Shown here one piece after another: positions 19,110-29,256 of a DNA stretch of 64,000 nucleotides. The DNA lies in NCBI RefSeq assembly GCF_002079055.1, contig NC_047491.1:310001-374000 (forward strand), read 5' to 3'. Under the pieces are notes generated by a model. The model made no database searches. It saw only the letters and a list, made by a program, of their open reading frames with translations, and had not been told where the DNA came from. The stretch is from Saccharomyces paradoxus. Taxonomy: Eukaryota; Ascomycota; Saccharomycetes; Saccharomycetales; Saccharomycetaceae. Both the position numbers and the translations under genes were made by a program. Within the stretch, counting starts at the first letter, position 1, and the number at the start of each line of letters is the position of its first letter.

Positions 19110-21119
19110 TCACAGCATATCCTTGAAGATAGTATTGATGCTTGGCAGTGGACTGTTGTTAGTCGTAGTAGTTGTAGAACTGGAATGGTTTGTCATGTTA
19201 TTGGTGGTTTCAGTAGTGATAGATGTAGTTGTGGAAGAAGGTTTCGGTCTCGGAGTAATCGCTCCAGAGCGAAAGTTGTTTAACAAAGTGATATCTTGCG
19301 GGTTTTTGGAGTTAGGGGTGCGATTCATGGTTGCGGTTGAGGAGATAGTCTCGGAGGCTATGGTGCACCTTGAACCAGCATCAGAAGTATTCGACGAATC
19401 GTCTGCTGGATCCGGTGAAAAAATCGGATCCGGCGAAACGTCCTTGGAGGATATGTTGGAACTGCTAGATGAAAAGGCAGTTTTGTTACTGGACTGTTTA
19501 GCACGGTGCAGCGGGTCCACGTTATCTTCGTCGTCATCGTTACTACCATCACACATATCTTCGTCTTTGCCGCTACCTTTGTCATCATCAGTGGCAGAAC
19601 CGGTTTTAAACATTCTTGGACGAGTTTTCTTGGACAGGGTTCTTTGGGGCGAATGTGTAGGAGACAGAACGTCCGCATCGCTTGACAAGACGCTCAATCT
19701 CCATTGAATTTCTACTTCAGTTCTCTGTGGCAAAAGAATGGATAGTTCCATAACAGAAAGGTTTCTCTTTTTGTTTTCCATTAACAAAGCATCTTCATCT
19801 TTCGACCACAGAATGGACGGATTACACGATGACTTCAGAGTATGCCCGGAGAACGAACCTCGTTTGAACTTATGCAAAGTGGATGACGATGACGCCGATG
19901 AAGAATGTGGAAGATCCATAAAAGTATAAGAGTTGGGGAAAATAACTCCGCTATTGGGGGTAGAGGCTCCACTGTTACCCAAATGGTTCAATCTTTGTTG
20001 AAATTCCTTCTTGATAACAGATTCCCTTCTTGAGTTGGTATTAGAAGTAGAAGCAGTGTTACTGCTGCTATTGTTGACATTGAAGATGTTTGACACAGAG
20101 TTTGGCGCCAGAATGACCGAAGACCGTCTTGAAGTGTTGTTACTTGAAATATTGAACGATGATCTTCTGGACCAATTCGCAAGTGAACCCCTTCTTGATT
20201 TTGAGCTTAGCAAGACATGCGAAGAGTTTGGAGAAGACGGAGTAGTGGTTATTGCTGCCTGCTGTGGGTAGGCAAACGAACTTCTTCTAGACCTAACGAA
20301 TACTTTAGGAATGAACCCATACTTCTCCTCGTCATTAGGCCGGACGATAGGGTCTTGGTTCAAAGAATTGGTGAAGGAATGAGAGTTTGATCTTGGTTTC
20401 AGAGCCCTGTGATGAGGATGGTGCAGATGTTGATGAGAATGATGAGGGTGTGCGGCCGGTAGTGTGGGAGGAACGAACGGCATGGGCGAAGCAGCGCTCG
20501 AAACAACCGCGGTAGGGGTCATATTCGATGGAGATTGAGAAAATGACATGGACGCGTGAAACGAAGGCAACGAGGGCTTTCTGGAGGGAATCGGGATAGA
20601 TGATGTCGTCGCGAACTCTGCAGTATCTTCCGTCAAAACGTTTTCTTCTACCTTCTTGTTAGGCTTTTGCTGAGCGTTGGTAGTGTCATCGCTGCGGGTG
20701 ATCTTGATTGGGCCCGTATAGGTATTGATGTCGATTAAGGCAGTCTTGTTTGACTTCAAGTTGCCAGACTTCAACCTTCTCCATCTAAACTGACACGCGT
20801 TGGGAGTTCTGTTAGGGAAATATTGCGAAATATCCTTCCAGCCCATTTTCCTTACCTCCTTTAAATGGCGTAGCAGCAGATCATCTTGAGGGTCCCAAGA
20901 GGAAGGGTTCTTGCTCGAACTCTTGGAAGACACAGATGCCGATGCCGAAGTCGACGATGAAGAGGAAGGTGGCAGGGAGGGCGAAGACTCCTGAGCTTTG
21001 TCGTTGGACATAGCAGCTGACGACGAATGTGGCTGACGAGTGAGTGAGTGCAGCTGAGGATGACTGTCCATAGTGCTCAAATGAATGGAAGCTGAGTTCA
21101 AACTGGTTGAAATGGACAT
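19110..21119 (-). CDS. DOT6: DOT6, Myb/SANT repressor of ribosome-biogenesis genes
   Basis: 669 residues (S. cerevisiae about 670). It binds PAC motifs in rRNA- and ribosome-biogenesis promoters and recruits Rpd3L when TORC1/PKA signalling falls. The SANT/Myb domain lies near residues 70-125 (WDPQDDLLLRHLKEVRKMGW, then RTPNACQFRWRRL). A second, weaker SANT-like segment sits around 435-480 (WSKDEDALLMENKKRNLSVM). The rest is low-complexity Ser/Asn/Thr/Pro with His-rich runs and many RRxS sites (RSRRSSF, SRRGSL, SRRSSF), the PKA/Sch9 phosphorylation pattern. Start at 21119 (MSISTSLNSAS). The frame runs on upstream for 98 more codons from a GTG, which is not used in the family. Confidence 0.95.
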   Translation of the reverse strand: MSISTSLNSASIHLSTMDSHPQLHSLTRQPHSSSAAMSNDKAQESSPSLPPSSSSSTSASASVSSKSSSKNPSSWDPQDDLLLRHLKEVRKMGWKDISQYFPNRTPNACQFRWRRLKSGNLKSNKTALIDINTYTGPIKITRSDDTTNAQQKPNKKVEENVLTEDTAEFATTSSIPIPSRKPSLPSFHASMSFSQSPSNMTPTAVVSSAASPMPFVPPTLPAAHPHHSHQHLHHPHHRALKPRSNSHSFTNSLNQDPIVRPNDEEKYGFIPKVFVRSRRSSFAYPQQAAITTTPSSPNSSHVLLSSKSRRGSLANWSRRSSFNISSNNTSRRSSVILAPNSVSNIFNVNNSSSNTASTSNTNSRRESVIKKEFQQRLNHLGNSGASTPNSGVIFPNSYTFMDLPHSSSASSSSTLHKFKRGSFSGHTLKSSCNPSILWSKDEDALLMENKKRNLSVMELSILLPQRTEVEIQWRLSVLSSDADVLSPTHSPQRTLSKKTRPRMFKTGSATDDDKGSGKDEDMCDGSNDDDEDNVDPLHRAKQSSNKTAFSSSSSNISSKDVSPDPIFSPDPADDSSNTSDAGSRCTIASETISSTATMNRTPNSKNPQDITLLNNFRSGAITPRPKPSSTTTSITTETTNNMTNHSSSTTTTTNNSPLPSINTIFKDML

Positions 21120-21874
21120 CACGGAGCAGAGAAGGGAGGGGAGACTGGAACGTGCACGGAAGCTCTTCGATGAGGTCGGATGAACTGACTGCGAAAAGAA
21201 GGAAACACGGATAAATATACTACAAAAAAGAGAGAAAATAAGAACAAGATACCAAAGAGGACGAAAGAGAAGAAATAGGGAAGGTGCTAAGAAGAGAACA
21301 CTTTTCCAAACGTGTCCCTGTTTTTGTTGCACTCTGTTTTTTTTCCTTTTTAAACTGTGTGCATTTTCTGATTCCGTCTTGTCGAGGCTGTCGGAGGAAA
21401 GAGTAGCACACACGACGATAACAATAGATACGGTAGATTGGATGGGGCACAGATGCGCAAGGCAATGCGCGAATCCTGTCTAGGATATCTGTACTGTCCA
21501 TCCTTTCTCCTTCGCATCGGGAACATCCGCGCTGCCTACCTTAGGAAGGCCTCTTGGGTTGGGAGCTGCCGACTCGTGCCCATCCCGGACGGGAGGATCC
21601 TAGGACGGGACCGCTGTAAGCAGCACCTTCTGGCCGGGCCGGTCCGGTTTTGTGGCGTCGCTGCAGGTAAACGCGCAGTTTCTGCGCGTTTACCCCTGAG
21701 CTGAATACTGTCTTCAAGCGTCAAACTGCATCCGGATACCCTGCTGTTGGTGGCGGTTATAATGATTGTGGTGAATGCTCTTGGCTCTGGTGTGTCTTGA
21801 CTCTTCTCTTCTCTTTCTGTTCGTTCGTTCAGTTCGTATATAGGTATGTATATATAGTGAAGGATTAAGATCAT
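21120..21874. promoter_or_regulatory. DOT6 5' region with GC-rich, inverted-repeat-bearing island
   Basis: 755 bp separate PTC2's stop from the DOT6 ATG. The part 21541-21700 is about 64% GC by hand count, while flanks are ordinary. It holds a 13-bp inverted repeat with a 3-base spacer at 21666-21694 (arm GGTAAACGCGCAG), with inverted ACGCG/CGCGT cores of MCB type, and a CCTA-CCT-TAGG hairpin at 21535-21545. A minus-strand ATG frame at 21220-21501 (93 codons) would be an upstream ORF if DOT6 transcription starts beyond 21501. Confidence 0.6.
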
Positions 21875-23269
21875 TCATTGCAACTGAGAACGGCCGGCTT
21901 TGTGGCCACTGTTACCATCATTCTCGGGATGGGAGGAGGTCGGGTCATGGGCCATGGTTTGGAGCAGTTGGGCCAACGCTGACTGGGGAAGTGTGTAGGT
22001 GACCTTGTTCCCGTTGCTGTCTGTCTTCACTCCTCCTGTAGCTCCAAGTAGTGCCTCCAATGACGCTAGATCAATGGGGCCGGATGTCTTGCTCTTGGCT
22101 TGGCTGGAAGGATCGAGGTTTTCTGCATCTGTGTCAGCGTCGGTGTCGTCTATGTCCATTGGATCGTCGTTGTCGGCGGCAGTCACCGAGGCTACTGCGG
22201 CTTCGTGGTCGCGAGTAAACTTGTCCTGAGGTTTCTTCGTAGTGGCAGCGAACACCTGTTCGTCGTTACATTTGGAAAAGTCGTAGTAGCTAAATACTCT
22301 TCTTCTCTTGTCTGCGAAAGAACGCACTGAGGTTTGGTGAGCTTTAGACTTCATACGGTCGCTCCATTGAGCAACTTCTTCTCCTTCTTTCAGCAGCGCA
22401 ACAACCACTATACTCATGTTGTCGCATCCAATACCCGTCCCCTCTGTGGTGGGAGCACAACAGACATCGATGATCCGTGAAGATATTTCATTCAACGTCA
22501 TGCCTTCGCGAAGCCCGAGATGAACCAAATCCACACAATCTTGGGAAGTCAAACAATCCCAGATACCGTCACAGGCTAAGATCACAAACTCGTCCCTGTT
22601 GTAATCTAGGGAGTGTTCGAGAATGTCTGGAACGCATGTTACTATTTGCTCCTCGGGGCCCAACTTGGTGTTGGACTTGAATTCGAAATCACCAATGGCA
22701 CGAGAGAGCGCCAAGTTACCGTTGACTCTATCCATTTCTACGAAGCCATCAGCTGCCACGATACGTGATTTTTCGCTTGCTAGAGTGGGCTTGTGGTCGT
22801 ATGATAGGGCCTTTGCGTTCCCGTCAGTAGCTAGTACTGTTCTACTGTCACCAGCGTTACCGCACACTAACAAATTCTGAGATTTCGATACCAATATGGA
22901 CGTGGCCGTGCACCCGCTATGGTCTTCTTTCATCACGGGATCTTGCAATAGTTTCACGTCTGTGTTTATAAAAGTATCAATCAAAGCTCTTGGCAAATTT
23001 CCCTCACGGAACGATTTTTGCTCTTGCAAGATCTCCACTATTTTATTACCGCAGTATTCGGCCACTTTAGCGCCACCATGCCCATCGAATATACCGTAAA
23101 ATGCAATATGATCTTTATCGGACTTTGTCAATACATTAGGCTCTAAAATGTGTGAATCCTCCATTGACATCCGCCATCCTTGCATTGCACATAGTCCAAA
23201 TGCGGTCAACGAGTCAGCACCGGAGTGGCTCTCTTTATCAATTACCGGGTTTGATAGTATTTGTCCCAT
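21875..23269 (-). CDS. PTC2: PTC2, type 2C protein phosphatase
   Basis: 464 residues, same length as yeast Ptc2. It is a Mg/Mn-dependent Ser/Thr phosphatase that dampens Hog1 MAPK and unfolded-protein-response signalling and, with Ptc3, switches off Rad53 after DNA damage. The PP2C core covers about residues 1-290, with [35 protein letters not shown] and GCDNMS motifs carrying the metal aspartates. The C-terminal third is acidic and low-complexity ([19 protein letters not shown]) with a conserved tail helix near [13 protein letters not shown]. Confidence 0.97.
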   Translation of the reverse strand: MGQILSNPVIDKESHSGADSLTAFGLCAMQGWRMSMEDSHILEPNVLTKSDKDHIAFYGIFDGHGGAKVAEYCGNKIVEILQEQKSFREGNLPRALIDTFINTDVKLLQDPVMKEDHSGCTATSILVSKSQNLLVCGNAGDSRTVLATDGNAKALSYDHKPTLASEKSRIVAADGFVEMDRVNGNLALSRAIGDFEFKSNTKLGPEEQIVTCVPDILEHSLDYNRDEFVILACDGIWDCLTSQDCVDLVHLGLREGMTLNEISSRIIDVCCAPTTEGTGIGCDNMSIVVVALLKEGEEVAQWSDRMKSKAHQTSVRSFADKRRRVFSYYDFSKCNDEQVFAATTKKPQDKFTRDHEAAVASVTAADNDDPMDIDDTDADTDAENLDPSSQAKSKTSGPIDLASLEALLGATGGVKTDSNGNKVTYTLPQSALAQLLQTMAHDPTSSHPENDGNSGHKAGRSQLQ

Positions 23270-23876
23270 TTTTTTTTTTTGGTCCTTTATATTTTATACA
23301 ACAATGGAATAGCCAAAAACCTTAGGGATATTAATAATCGGAAATTACTACCTCGAAAGAATAGTTATTAATTAATCAATGAAAAAAAGAAAAAGTAAAA
23401 AAATGTTACAACAACTAATATACACTAATTGTCCTTGATAACAGAACTTGTTGAAGTCTTTTTCCGTGGGCAGGAGAGTGAATTTTTTTTTATTTAGTTT
23501 TAAAGAACAAAACAGAAGTCTATATACTTAGTACTATAATATCCAGTTTCAATTTGCTCTGTCAGAATCCGAATTGGTTGGTTTTGTCTGTTTTTACCAC
23601 CCCCTTTCATTTATCAGCATAGTATTTTTTTTAGAATATTCCTTTCAATCGTTGATGTAGGTGAGAAAAAAAAAATGTTGTTTAAGACATGAACGTACAC
23701 AGTGATTTGCTGACTCATTACGATTTTTCACTCATCGAAATATTGTTATATTTCAATCAATATATTTGCATGACTAAAGGGATATGGTACATCGTATTCA
23801 AAGGCAATAATCGTCCCAAAACCAAGGCTACAGTCGGTAATTAGCACTGATATTTCGATTGGAAAGAAGATAAAAA
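23270..23876. promoter_or_regulatory. Divergent promoter PTC2 / TRP2 with Gcn4 site
   Basis: TGACTCA at 23711-23717, about 160 bp upstream of TRP2, is the exact Gcn4 core. It fits general amino-acid control of tryptophan synthesis. Several A/T tracts (23370-23405, 23487-23497) separate the two promoters. A run of T directly before the PTC2 ATG (23269-23280) gives an A-rich leader on the minus strand. Confidence 0.8.
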
Positions 23877-25400
23877 ATGACTGCTTCTATCAAGGTCCAA
23901 CCAGATATTGACTCGCTAAAGCAATTACAACAGCAAAATGACGATAGTTCTATAAATATGTACCCCGTGTACGCATATTTGCCATCATTGGATCTAACTC
24001 CTCACGTGGCGTATCTGAAATTGGCGCAATTGAATAATCCTGAGAGAAAGGAATCATTTCTTTTGGAAAGTGCTAAGACTAATAATGAATTGGATCGCTA
24101 TTCATTCATCGGCATCTCACCACGTAAAATCATTAAAACCGGTCCCACTGAAGGTATCGAAACTGACCCTTTGGAAATTCTGGAAAAGGAGATTTCTACC
24201 TTTAAAGTAGCTGAAAATGTTCCTGGTTTACCTAAGCTAAGTGGCGGTGCTATTGGTTATATCTCCTATGATTGTGTTCGTTATTTCGAGCCAAAAACGA
24301 GAAGGCCCTTGAAAGATGTTTTGAAACTTCCAGAGGCATATTTGATGCTCTGTGATACCATTATTGCCTTTGACAACGTTTTTCAAAGATTTCAAATCAT
24401 TCATAACATTAATACTAATGAAACTTCGTTGGAGGAAGGTTACGAAGCTGCAGCACAAATAATCACGGACATCGTATTAAAACTAACCGACGATTCTTCA
24501 CCAATACCATACCCAGAACAACCTGCAATTAAATTGAATCAAACTTTCCAATCGAATGTGGGTAAGGAAGGCTACGAAAATCATGTCTCCACTTTAAAGA
24601 AGCATATTAAAAAAGGTGATATTATTCAAGCTGTGCCATCACAAAGAGTGGCAAGACCAACTTCGTTGCATCCTTTCAATATTTACAGACATTTGCGTAC
24701 TGTGAACCCATCTCCTTACTTGTTTTATATTGATTGTTTGGACTTCCAAATCATTGGTGCATCTCCGGAATTGTTATGCAAATCAGATTCCAAAAATAGA
24801 GTTATTACCCACCCAATTGCTGGTACTGTCAAACGTGGTGCTACTACTGAAGAGGATGATGCTTTGGCAGATCAATTGCGTGGCTCGTTGAAGGACCGTG
24901 CTGAACATGTCATGCTGGTAGATTTAGCAAGAAACGATATTAACAGAATCTGCGATCCGTTAACAACAAGTGTCGATAAATTGTTAACTATTCAAAAATT
25001 TTCCCACGTTCAACATCTGGTTTCTCAAGTCAGCGGTACTCTGCGTCCAGAAAAGACAAGATTTGATGCATTTAGATCGATTTTCCCAGCAGGCACTGTT
25101 AGCGGTGCTCCAAAGGTTAGAGCCATGGAATTGATTGCTGAATTAGAAGGCGAAAGGCGTGGTGTTTACGCGGGTGCCGTTGGTCATTGGTCATATGATG
25201 GTAAAACAATGGATAACTGTATCGCTTTAAGGACTATGGTTTATAAAGATGGCATTGCTTATTTACAAGCCGGTGGTGGTATTGTTTACGACTCAGATGA
25301 GTACGATGAATACATCGAAACTATGAACAAGATGATGGCTAACCACAGTACCATTGTCCAAGCAGAAGAATTGTGGGCCGATATCGTGGGATCAGCTTAG
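23877..25400 (+). CDS. TRP2: TRP2, anthranilate synthase component I
   Basis: 507 residues. It converts chorismate to anthranilate using ammonia supplied by the Trp3 glutaminase, the first step of tryptophan synthesis. The N-terminal domain (residues about 20-190) carries the feedback site, including the LLES element near residue 58. The chorismate-binding domain (about 230-490) has the signatures PIAGTVKRG, LVDLARNDINR, FPAGTVSGAPK and YAGAVGHW, with catalytic Glu and His residues in these blocks. Control by Gcn4 is indicated by the site at 23711. Confidence 0.98.
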   Translation: MTASIKVQPDIDSLKQLQQQNDDSSINMYPVYAYLPSLDLTPHVAYLKLAQLNNPERKESFLLESAKTNNELDRYSFIGISPRKIIKTGPTEGIETDPLEILEKEISTFKVAENVPGLPKLSGGAIGYISYDCVRYFEPKTRRPLKDVLKLPEAYLMLCDTIIAFDNVFQRFQIIHNINTNETSLEEGYEAAAQIITDIVLKLTDDSSPIPYPEQPAIKLNQTFQSNVGKEGYENHVSTLKKHIKKGDIIQAVPSQRVARPTSLHPFNIYRHLRTVNPSPYLFYIDCLDFQIIGASPELLCKSDSKNRVITHPIAGTVKRGATTEEDDALADQLRGSLKDRAEHVMLVDLARNDINRICDPLTTSVDKLLTIQKFSHVQHLVSQVSGTLRPEKTRFDAFRSIFPAGTVSGAPKVRAMELIAELEGERRGVYAGAVGHWSYDGKTMDNCIALRTMVYKDGIAYLQAGGGIVYDSDEYDEYIETMNKMMANHSTIVQAEELWADIVGSA

Positions 25401-25792
25401 AAAGGGCATCCTCTTTTTTTCCTCCTGCTTATCGTTTTTATAGTTTATAAATATATGATATAACGATATATACCAGAATACTAAAAAAGTATCTTTCTTT
25501 TATGGTATGCACACTCCCTCCTTTTTACAACCAAGAAATTTTGTATATAAAAATATAGAAAAGTTTAGAAAAACGAATGTTGAATGCGTTATAAATAATA
25601 CAGAATGTACGTGTATATAAAAATATAATAAAAAAAATGCAAGAGTTATGGCTTTGTAATAAAATTGATATCAAAAAATTACCCAAATAAACTTTTAAAT
25701 GTGAACACAAAAATTAAATCACCGATGTTGAATCCCAGAATAAAAAATAAAAAGTTCAGAAAATATCATTACTTTGCTTCCTTTTTAAAACC
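25401..25792. terminator. Convergent 3' region of TRP2 and MET6
   Basis: Very AT-rich, with TATATGATATAACGATATATA near 25448-25470 and repeated TATATAAAAATATA blocks (25543-25556 and 25612-25628), resembling yeast efficiency and positioning elements. Both genes end here. No ORF is credible. Confidence 0.5.
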
Positions 25793-28096
25793 TTAATTCT
25801 TGTATTGTTCACGGAAGTACTTGGCGGCTTCGACCATATGAGTCAAAGACAATCTAGTTTCTTCCCAGCCTCTGGTCTTCAAACCACAATCTGGGTTAAC
25901 CCAGAACTTTTCAGCTGGGTAGCTCTTCAAGATGGTTGAAATCTTGGCGATAAATTCATCCTTTGATGGAATTCTTGGAGAATGGATATCGAATAAACCT
26001 AAACCGATGTGGTTTGGATAGTTCTTGAATTCGGCAATGTAGTTAGCATCGTCCTTTTTGGAGAATTCGATGGAAACAACATCAGCATCCAAAGCCTTGA
26101 TATGGTTTGGATCCAAGTCAGAGTAACAGAAATGAGAGTGAATTTGAGTCTTGTTGGCAACACCAGATGTAGCAACTCTGAAAGCTTCAGCGGCCCAGGT
26201 GTAGTAAGCAGATCTTTCAGCACCTTCTCTCAATGGTAAACCTTCCCTTAAAGCTGGTTCATCAACTTGGATAACCTTAATACCGGCAGCTTCCAAATCG
26301 TTAACTTCATCTCTCAAAGCCAAAGCTAATTGCATGGCTTGAGTCTTTTGGTCGACATCATCTCTTGGGAAGGACCATCTCAAACAGGTAATTGGACCAG
26401 TCAACATACCCTTCACCGGCTTAGAAGTGATGGATTGAGCATAAACGGATTCCTTGACGGACATAGCCTTTGGTCTGGATAAGTCACCAACAATAATAGG
26501 TGGTCTAACATATCTGGAGCCATAAGATTGAACCCAACCGTTAACAGTGAAGGCATAACCATTAATTTGTTCACCAAAGTATTGAACCATATCGTTTCTT
26601 TCTGGTTCACCGTGGACTAAAACGTCCAAACCGATTTCTTCTTGGAATCTGATGACCTTTTCAATTTCAGAATTGATGAATTTTTCATATTCTTCAGCAG
26701 AGATGGTACCCTTGTTGAATTTGTTTCTGTTAATTCTGATATCTTTAGTTTGAGGGAAAGAACCAATAGTGGTTGTTGGGAACAATGGCAAGTTGAAAAC
26801 TTTTTGTTGTTCAGGTAGTCTTTGTTCGAATGGGGCGGATCTGGTAGACATTTTCTCGTCAATAGAGGCAACTCTGGCCTTAACTGCGGAGTCATGGATA
26901 AATTTGGACTTGCCTCTGGATTCGACAGACTTGGCGTTAGCTTCTAGAGCAGCAGCAACATCTTGACCGGAAACGTTTTTGGTAATGACAACGACTTCGT
27001 CCAATTTTTGGGTAGCGAAAGAGAAGAAGCCCTTGATTTCAGCATCCAATTTGGTTTCGTTGTTCAAATCGACTGGTGTGTGCAACAAAGAGGAAGAAGT
27101 GGCAACAACAACTCTGTCAGCACCTAACTTTTCGATAGCCTTGTTAACGATAGCGGAAGACTTCTTGAAATCGTTTTTCCAAATGTTTCTACCGTCAACA
27201 ATACCAACGGACAAGGTTTGTTTGTCACCGATGGCGGCAATGACTTCGTCGAATTGTTCAGGAGCTCTAACAAAGTCAACGTGTAAAGCGGCAACCGGTA
27301 AACCCTTGATGGCATCTAAGTTAGGGACAACGGTACCGAAGTAAGTAGCCAAAGTAATTTTTGGTAGATTGCTTTGCTTACCGAAGTAAGTGTAAGCCTT
27401 CTTGATGGCAGCTTGAGCGTTAGCAGGCAAGTCCAAGACTAAGACAGGTTCGTCAATTTGAACTTCAGTGGCACCAGCAGCAGCCAATTTAGATAGGACC
27501 TCAGCATATAGAGGCAACAATTGTTCCAAAAGGAACAATGGTTCCAAATCAAGAGAGTCTTTGTCTGCCTTACCCAAAAATAAGTAAGAAACTGGACCTA
27601 ATAGGACAGGTCTAGTTTGAACACCTAATTCCTTGGCTTCCAAAAATTCATCAACTGGCTTTTGGCCGTTCAATTTGAACTGTGTGGTCTTAGAGAAAGT
27701 TGGTCTAACGTAATGGTAGTTAGAGTCAAACCATTTAACCATTTCCAAAGCGGTGACATCGACGGCCTTTTCGGTTTCAGTGGCCTTTCTTTGTAGACCT
27801 CTACCCATGGCAAATAAAGTGTCGATTGGAGATAGATCGTACTTAGTGTAACGATCTGGAATGACGTTAAACAACAAAGACAGATCCAAGACTTGGTCGT
27901 AAAAGGAGAAGTCATTGGATGGGATAATATCAACACCAGCTTCCTTTTGCAACTTCCAGTTTTGAGTTCTCAAGTCCTTACCGACCTTGAACAATTCATC
28001 GACGGTGATTTTACCGTTCCAGTAACCTTCAGTGGCCTTCTTTAATTCTCTGTTTGGACCGATTCTTGGGAACCCTAAGACAGCAGATTGAACCAT
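25793..28096 (-). CDS. MET6: MET6, cobalamin-independent methionine synthase
   Basis: 767 residues, full length. It transfers a methyl group from 5-methyl-tetrahydropteroyltriglutamate to homocysteine to make methionine, without B12. Two TIM-barrel-like halves are visible: the N-terminal folate half (residues 1-390) and the C-terminal catalytic half. Zinc ligands sit in HSHFCYSD (near 655-662) and the terminal NPDCGLKTRGW (C near 739). Codon choice is strongly biased to abundant tRNAs (TTG, AGA, GGT), marking high expression. It diverges from IES5 over a region with sulphur-control sites. Confidence 0.98.
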   Translation of the reverse strand: MVQSAVLGFPRIGPNRELKKATEGYWNGKITVDELFKVGKDLRTQNWKLQKEAGVDIIPSNDFSFYDQVLDLSLLFNVIPDRYTKYDLSPIDTLFAMGRGLQRKATETEKAVDVTALEMVKWFDSNYHYVRPTFSKTTQFKLNGQKPVDEFLEAKELGVQTRPVLLGPVSYLFLGKADKDSLDLEPLFLLEQLLPLYAEVLSKLAAAGATEVQIDEPVLVLDLPANAQAAIKKAYTYFGKQSNLPKITLATYFGTVVPNLDAIKGLPVAALHVDFVRAPEQFDEVIAAIGDKQTLSVGIVDGRNIWKNDFKKSSAIVNKAIEKLGADRVVVATSSSLLHTPVDLNNETKLDAEIKGFFSFATQKLDEVVVITKNVSGQDVAAALEANAKSVESRGKSKFIHDSAVKARVASIDEKMSTRSAPFEQRLPEQQKVFNLPLFPTTTIGSFPQTKDIRINRNKFNKGTISAEEYEKFINSEIEKVIRFQEEIGLDVLVHGEPERNDMVQYFGEQINGYAFTVNGWVQSYGSRYVRPPIIVGDLSRPKAMSVKESVYAQSITSKPVKGMLTGPITCLRWSFPRDDVDQKTQAMQLALALRDEVNDLEAAGIKVIQVDEPALREGLPLREGAERSAYYTWAAEAFRVATSGVANKTQIHSHFCYSDLDPNHIKALDADVVSIEFSKKDDANYIAEFKNYPNHIGLGLFDIHSPRIPSKDEFIAKISTILKSYPAEKFWVNPDCGLKTRGWEETRLSLTHMVEAAKYFREQYKN

Positions 28097-28791
28097 TTTT
28101 GATATGTAACTTGAAATTATTTTGGTATTTAGTTTCTTAGAGTGTTGTCAATGCTCTTAGATGCTTGATCTTTTATGATACCAAAAGAAATTAATAAGAG
28201 TGATATACAATATGTAAAAGGGAAACTAGTACTATTGAAGATGGAAATATCCAACACTTATATAGAATTTTTTTTTTCTTTCCTTTTTTTTCTCTCGCAG
28301 TTAGGAAAACTAGCTAGCTTCCCTTAAATTACTGCATCTATCGCAGTTTCTTCCATATTCACATTCACAGTTCTCAATTGAGCAGAACGAGCTATGACTA
28401 CCACAGTTTTGCGACCGGGAGATAGAGCGAAAGAGCTGCTGTGACTGCGATGACTCTAGCAAAAAATATTCGCTTTTTTGCACGTTCGCAACTAAACGAG
28501 TTCAAGGCTAGTCCCGTTTCTAGCTTTTTCCCTTTACCGGCCCACATTTTTTTCAGCTGACTCCTGCTCTGGCTTATGACTCTGATCACAAGTCACGTGA
28601 AATATGTTTATGTGGCGTTTTCGAAATAATGTGCACGTGATGTGGCGTAATGGTCCTTTACCCGGAGTTTCGGACCCTGGTTTGTGAGAAATTACGTGAA
28701 AACAACTGAATTTGGAAGCAAAGAAGATGACGGACCTGAGTTTGTATGGCTGCGAGAAATAAAGACCCAACAGATTATAACACAAGGAAAA
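28097..28791. promoter_or_regulatory. Divergent promoter MET6 / IES5 with Met31/32, Cbf1 and Gcn4-type sites
   Basis: CCACAGTTT at 28401-28409 is the reverse of the Met31/32 core AAACTGTGG. Two E-boxes, CACGTG at 28594-28599 (within TCACGTGA) and 28634-28639 (within GCACGTGA), fit Cbf1-Met4. ATGACTCT at 28450-28457 and 28576-28583 resemble Gcn4 half-sites. The layout matches known sulphur-pathway control of MET6. The E-boxes lie closer to IES5, so they may also mark the IES5 promoter. Confidence 0.75.
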
Positions 28792-29166
28792 ATGCCCAGT
28801 AAAGACCCAGAGAGTGTTATAGATAAAGAAATACGGAAGATATCAGCAAGGAATGATGAGCTTATTAAACAGGATGGTACGCTAAAGAGGGAATATACTA
28901 CATTATTAAGGAAGGTATCGAGCGTGATAACGGTGCTGAACAGTATTGATGCTGATTCTGGTTCCACTGATACAAAAGTCCCACGCTTAATATCTCAGGC
29001 GACAGTAGAGAAAGTATCCGAATTGAAGTGGTACAATGATCAAATATCGTCGATTGCCGAAAAGTTAGAGAACAAGGAGGATATTGAGATTCCGGAGGAG
29101 CTGACAGATGCTTTTGCTCTTTACAAGGAAACGCCACTATTATATAACGATACCCACATGCCGTAA
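28792..29166 (+). CDS. IES5: IES5, INO80 complex subunit
   Basis: 124 residues (S. cerevisiae 125). It is a non-essential subunit of the INO80 chromatin remodeller, associated with the Arp5/Ies6 side of the complex in the literature. The predicted protein is helical, with a Lys/Glu-rich heptad-like stretch (residues 8-45, coiled-coil candidate) and an acidic middle. Start is the ATG at 28792 (MPSKDPESV). The frame is open for 36 codons upstream but begins with GTG and runs into the E-box region. Confidence 0.93.
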   Translation: MPSKDPESVIDKEIRKISARNDELIKQDGTLKREYTTLLRKVSSVITVLNSIDADSGSTDTKVPRLISQATVEKVSELKWYNDQISSIAEKLENKEDIEIPEELTDAFALYKETPLLYNDTHMP

Positions 29167-29256
29167 ATAATTCCTATATGCTGTGGTGTAGGGAAGTGCC
29201 TGGATTATGGAATATTGTATCTATATACATGTATACATGCGGCCCTTTTTTCCACG

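Noticed and set aside
19024-19707. 227-codon plus-strand frame over the 3' part of DOT6
   Set aside because: It is antisense to low-complexity Ser/Thr codons, which rarely yield stops on the other strand, and it starts outside any promoter-like context.
21120-21413. 98-codon N-terminal extension of DOT6 with a hydrophobic stretch
   Set aside because: It starts with GTG and would put membrane-like sequence on a nuclear factor. The known start is MSISTSL.
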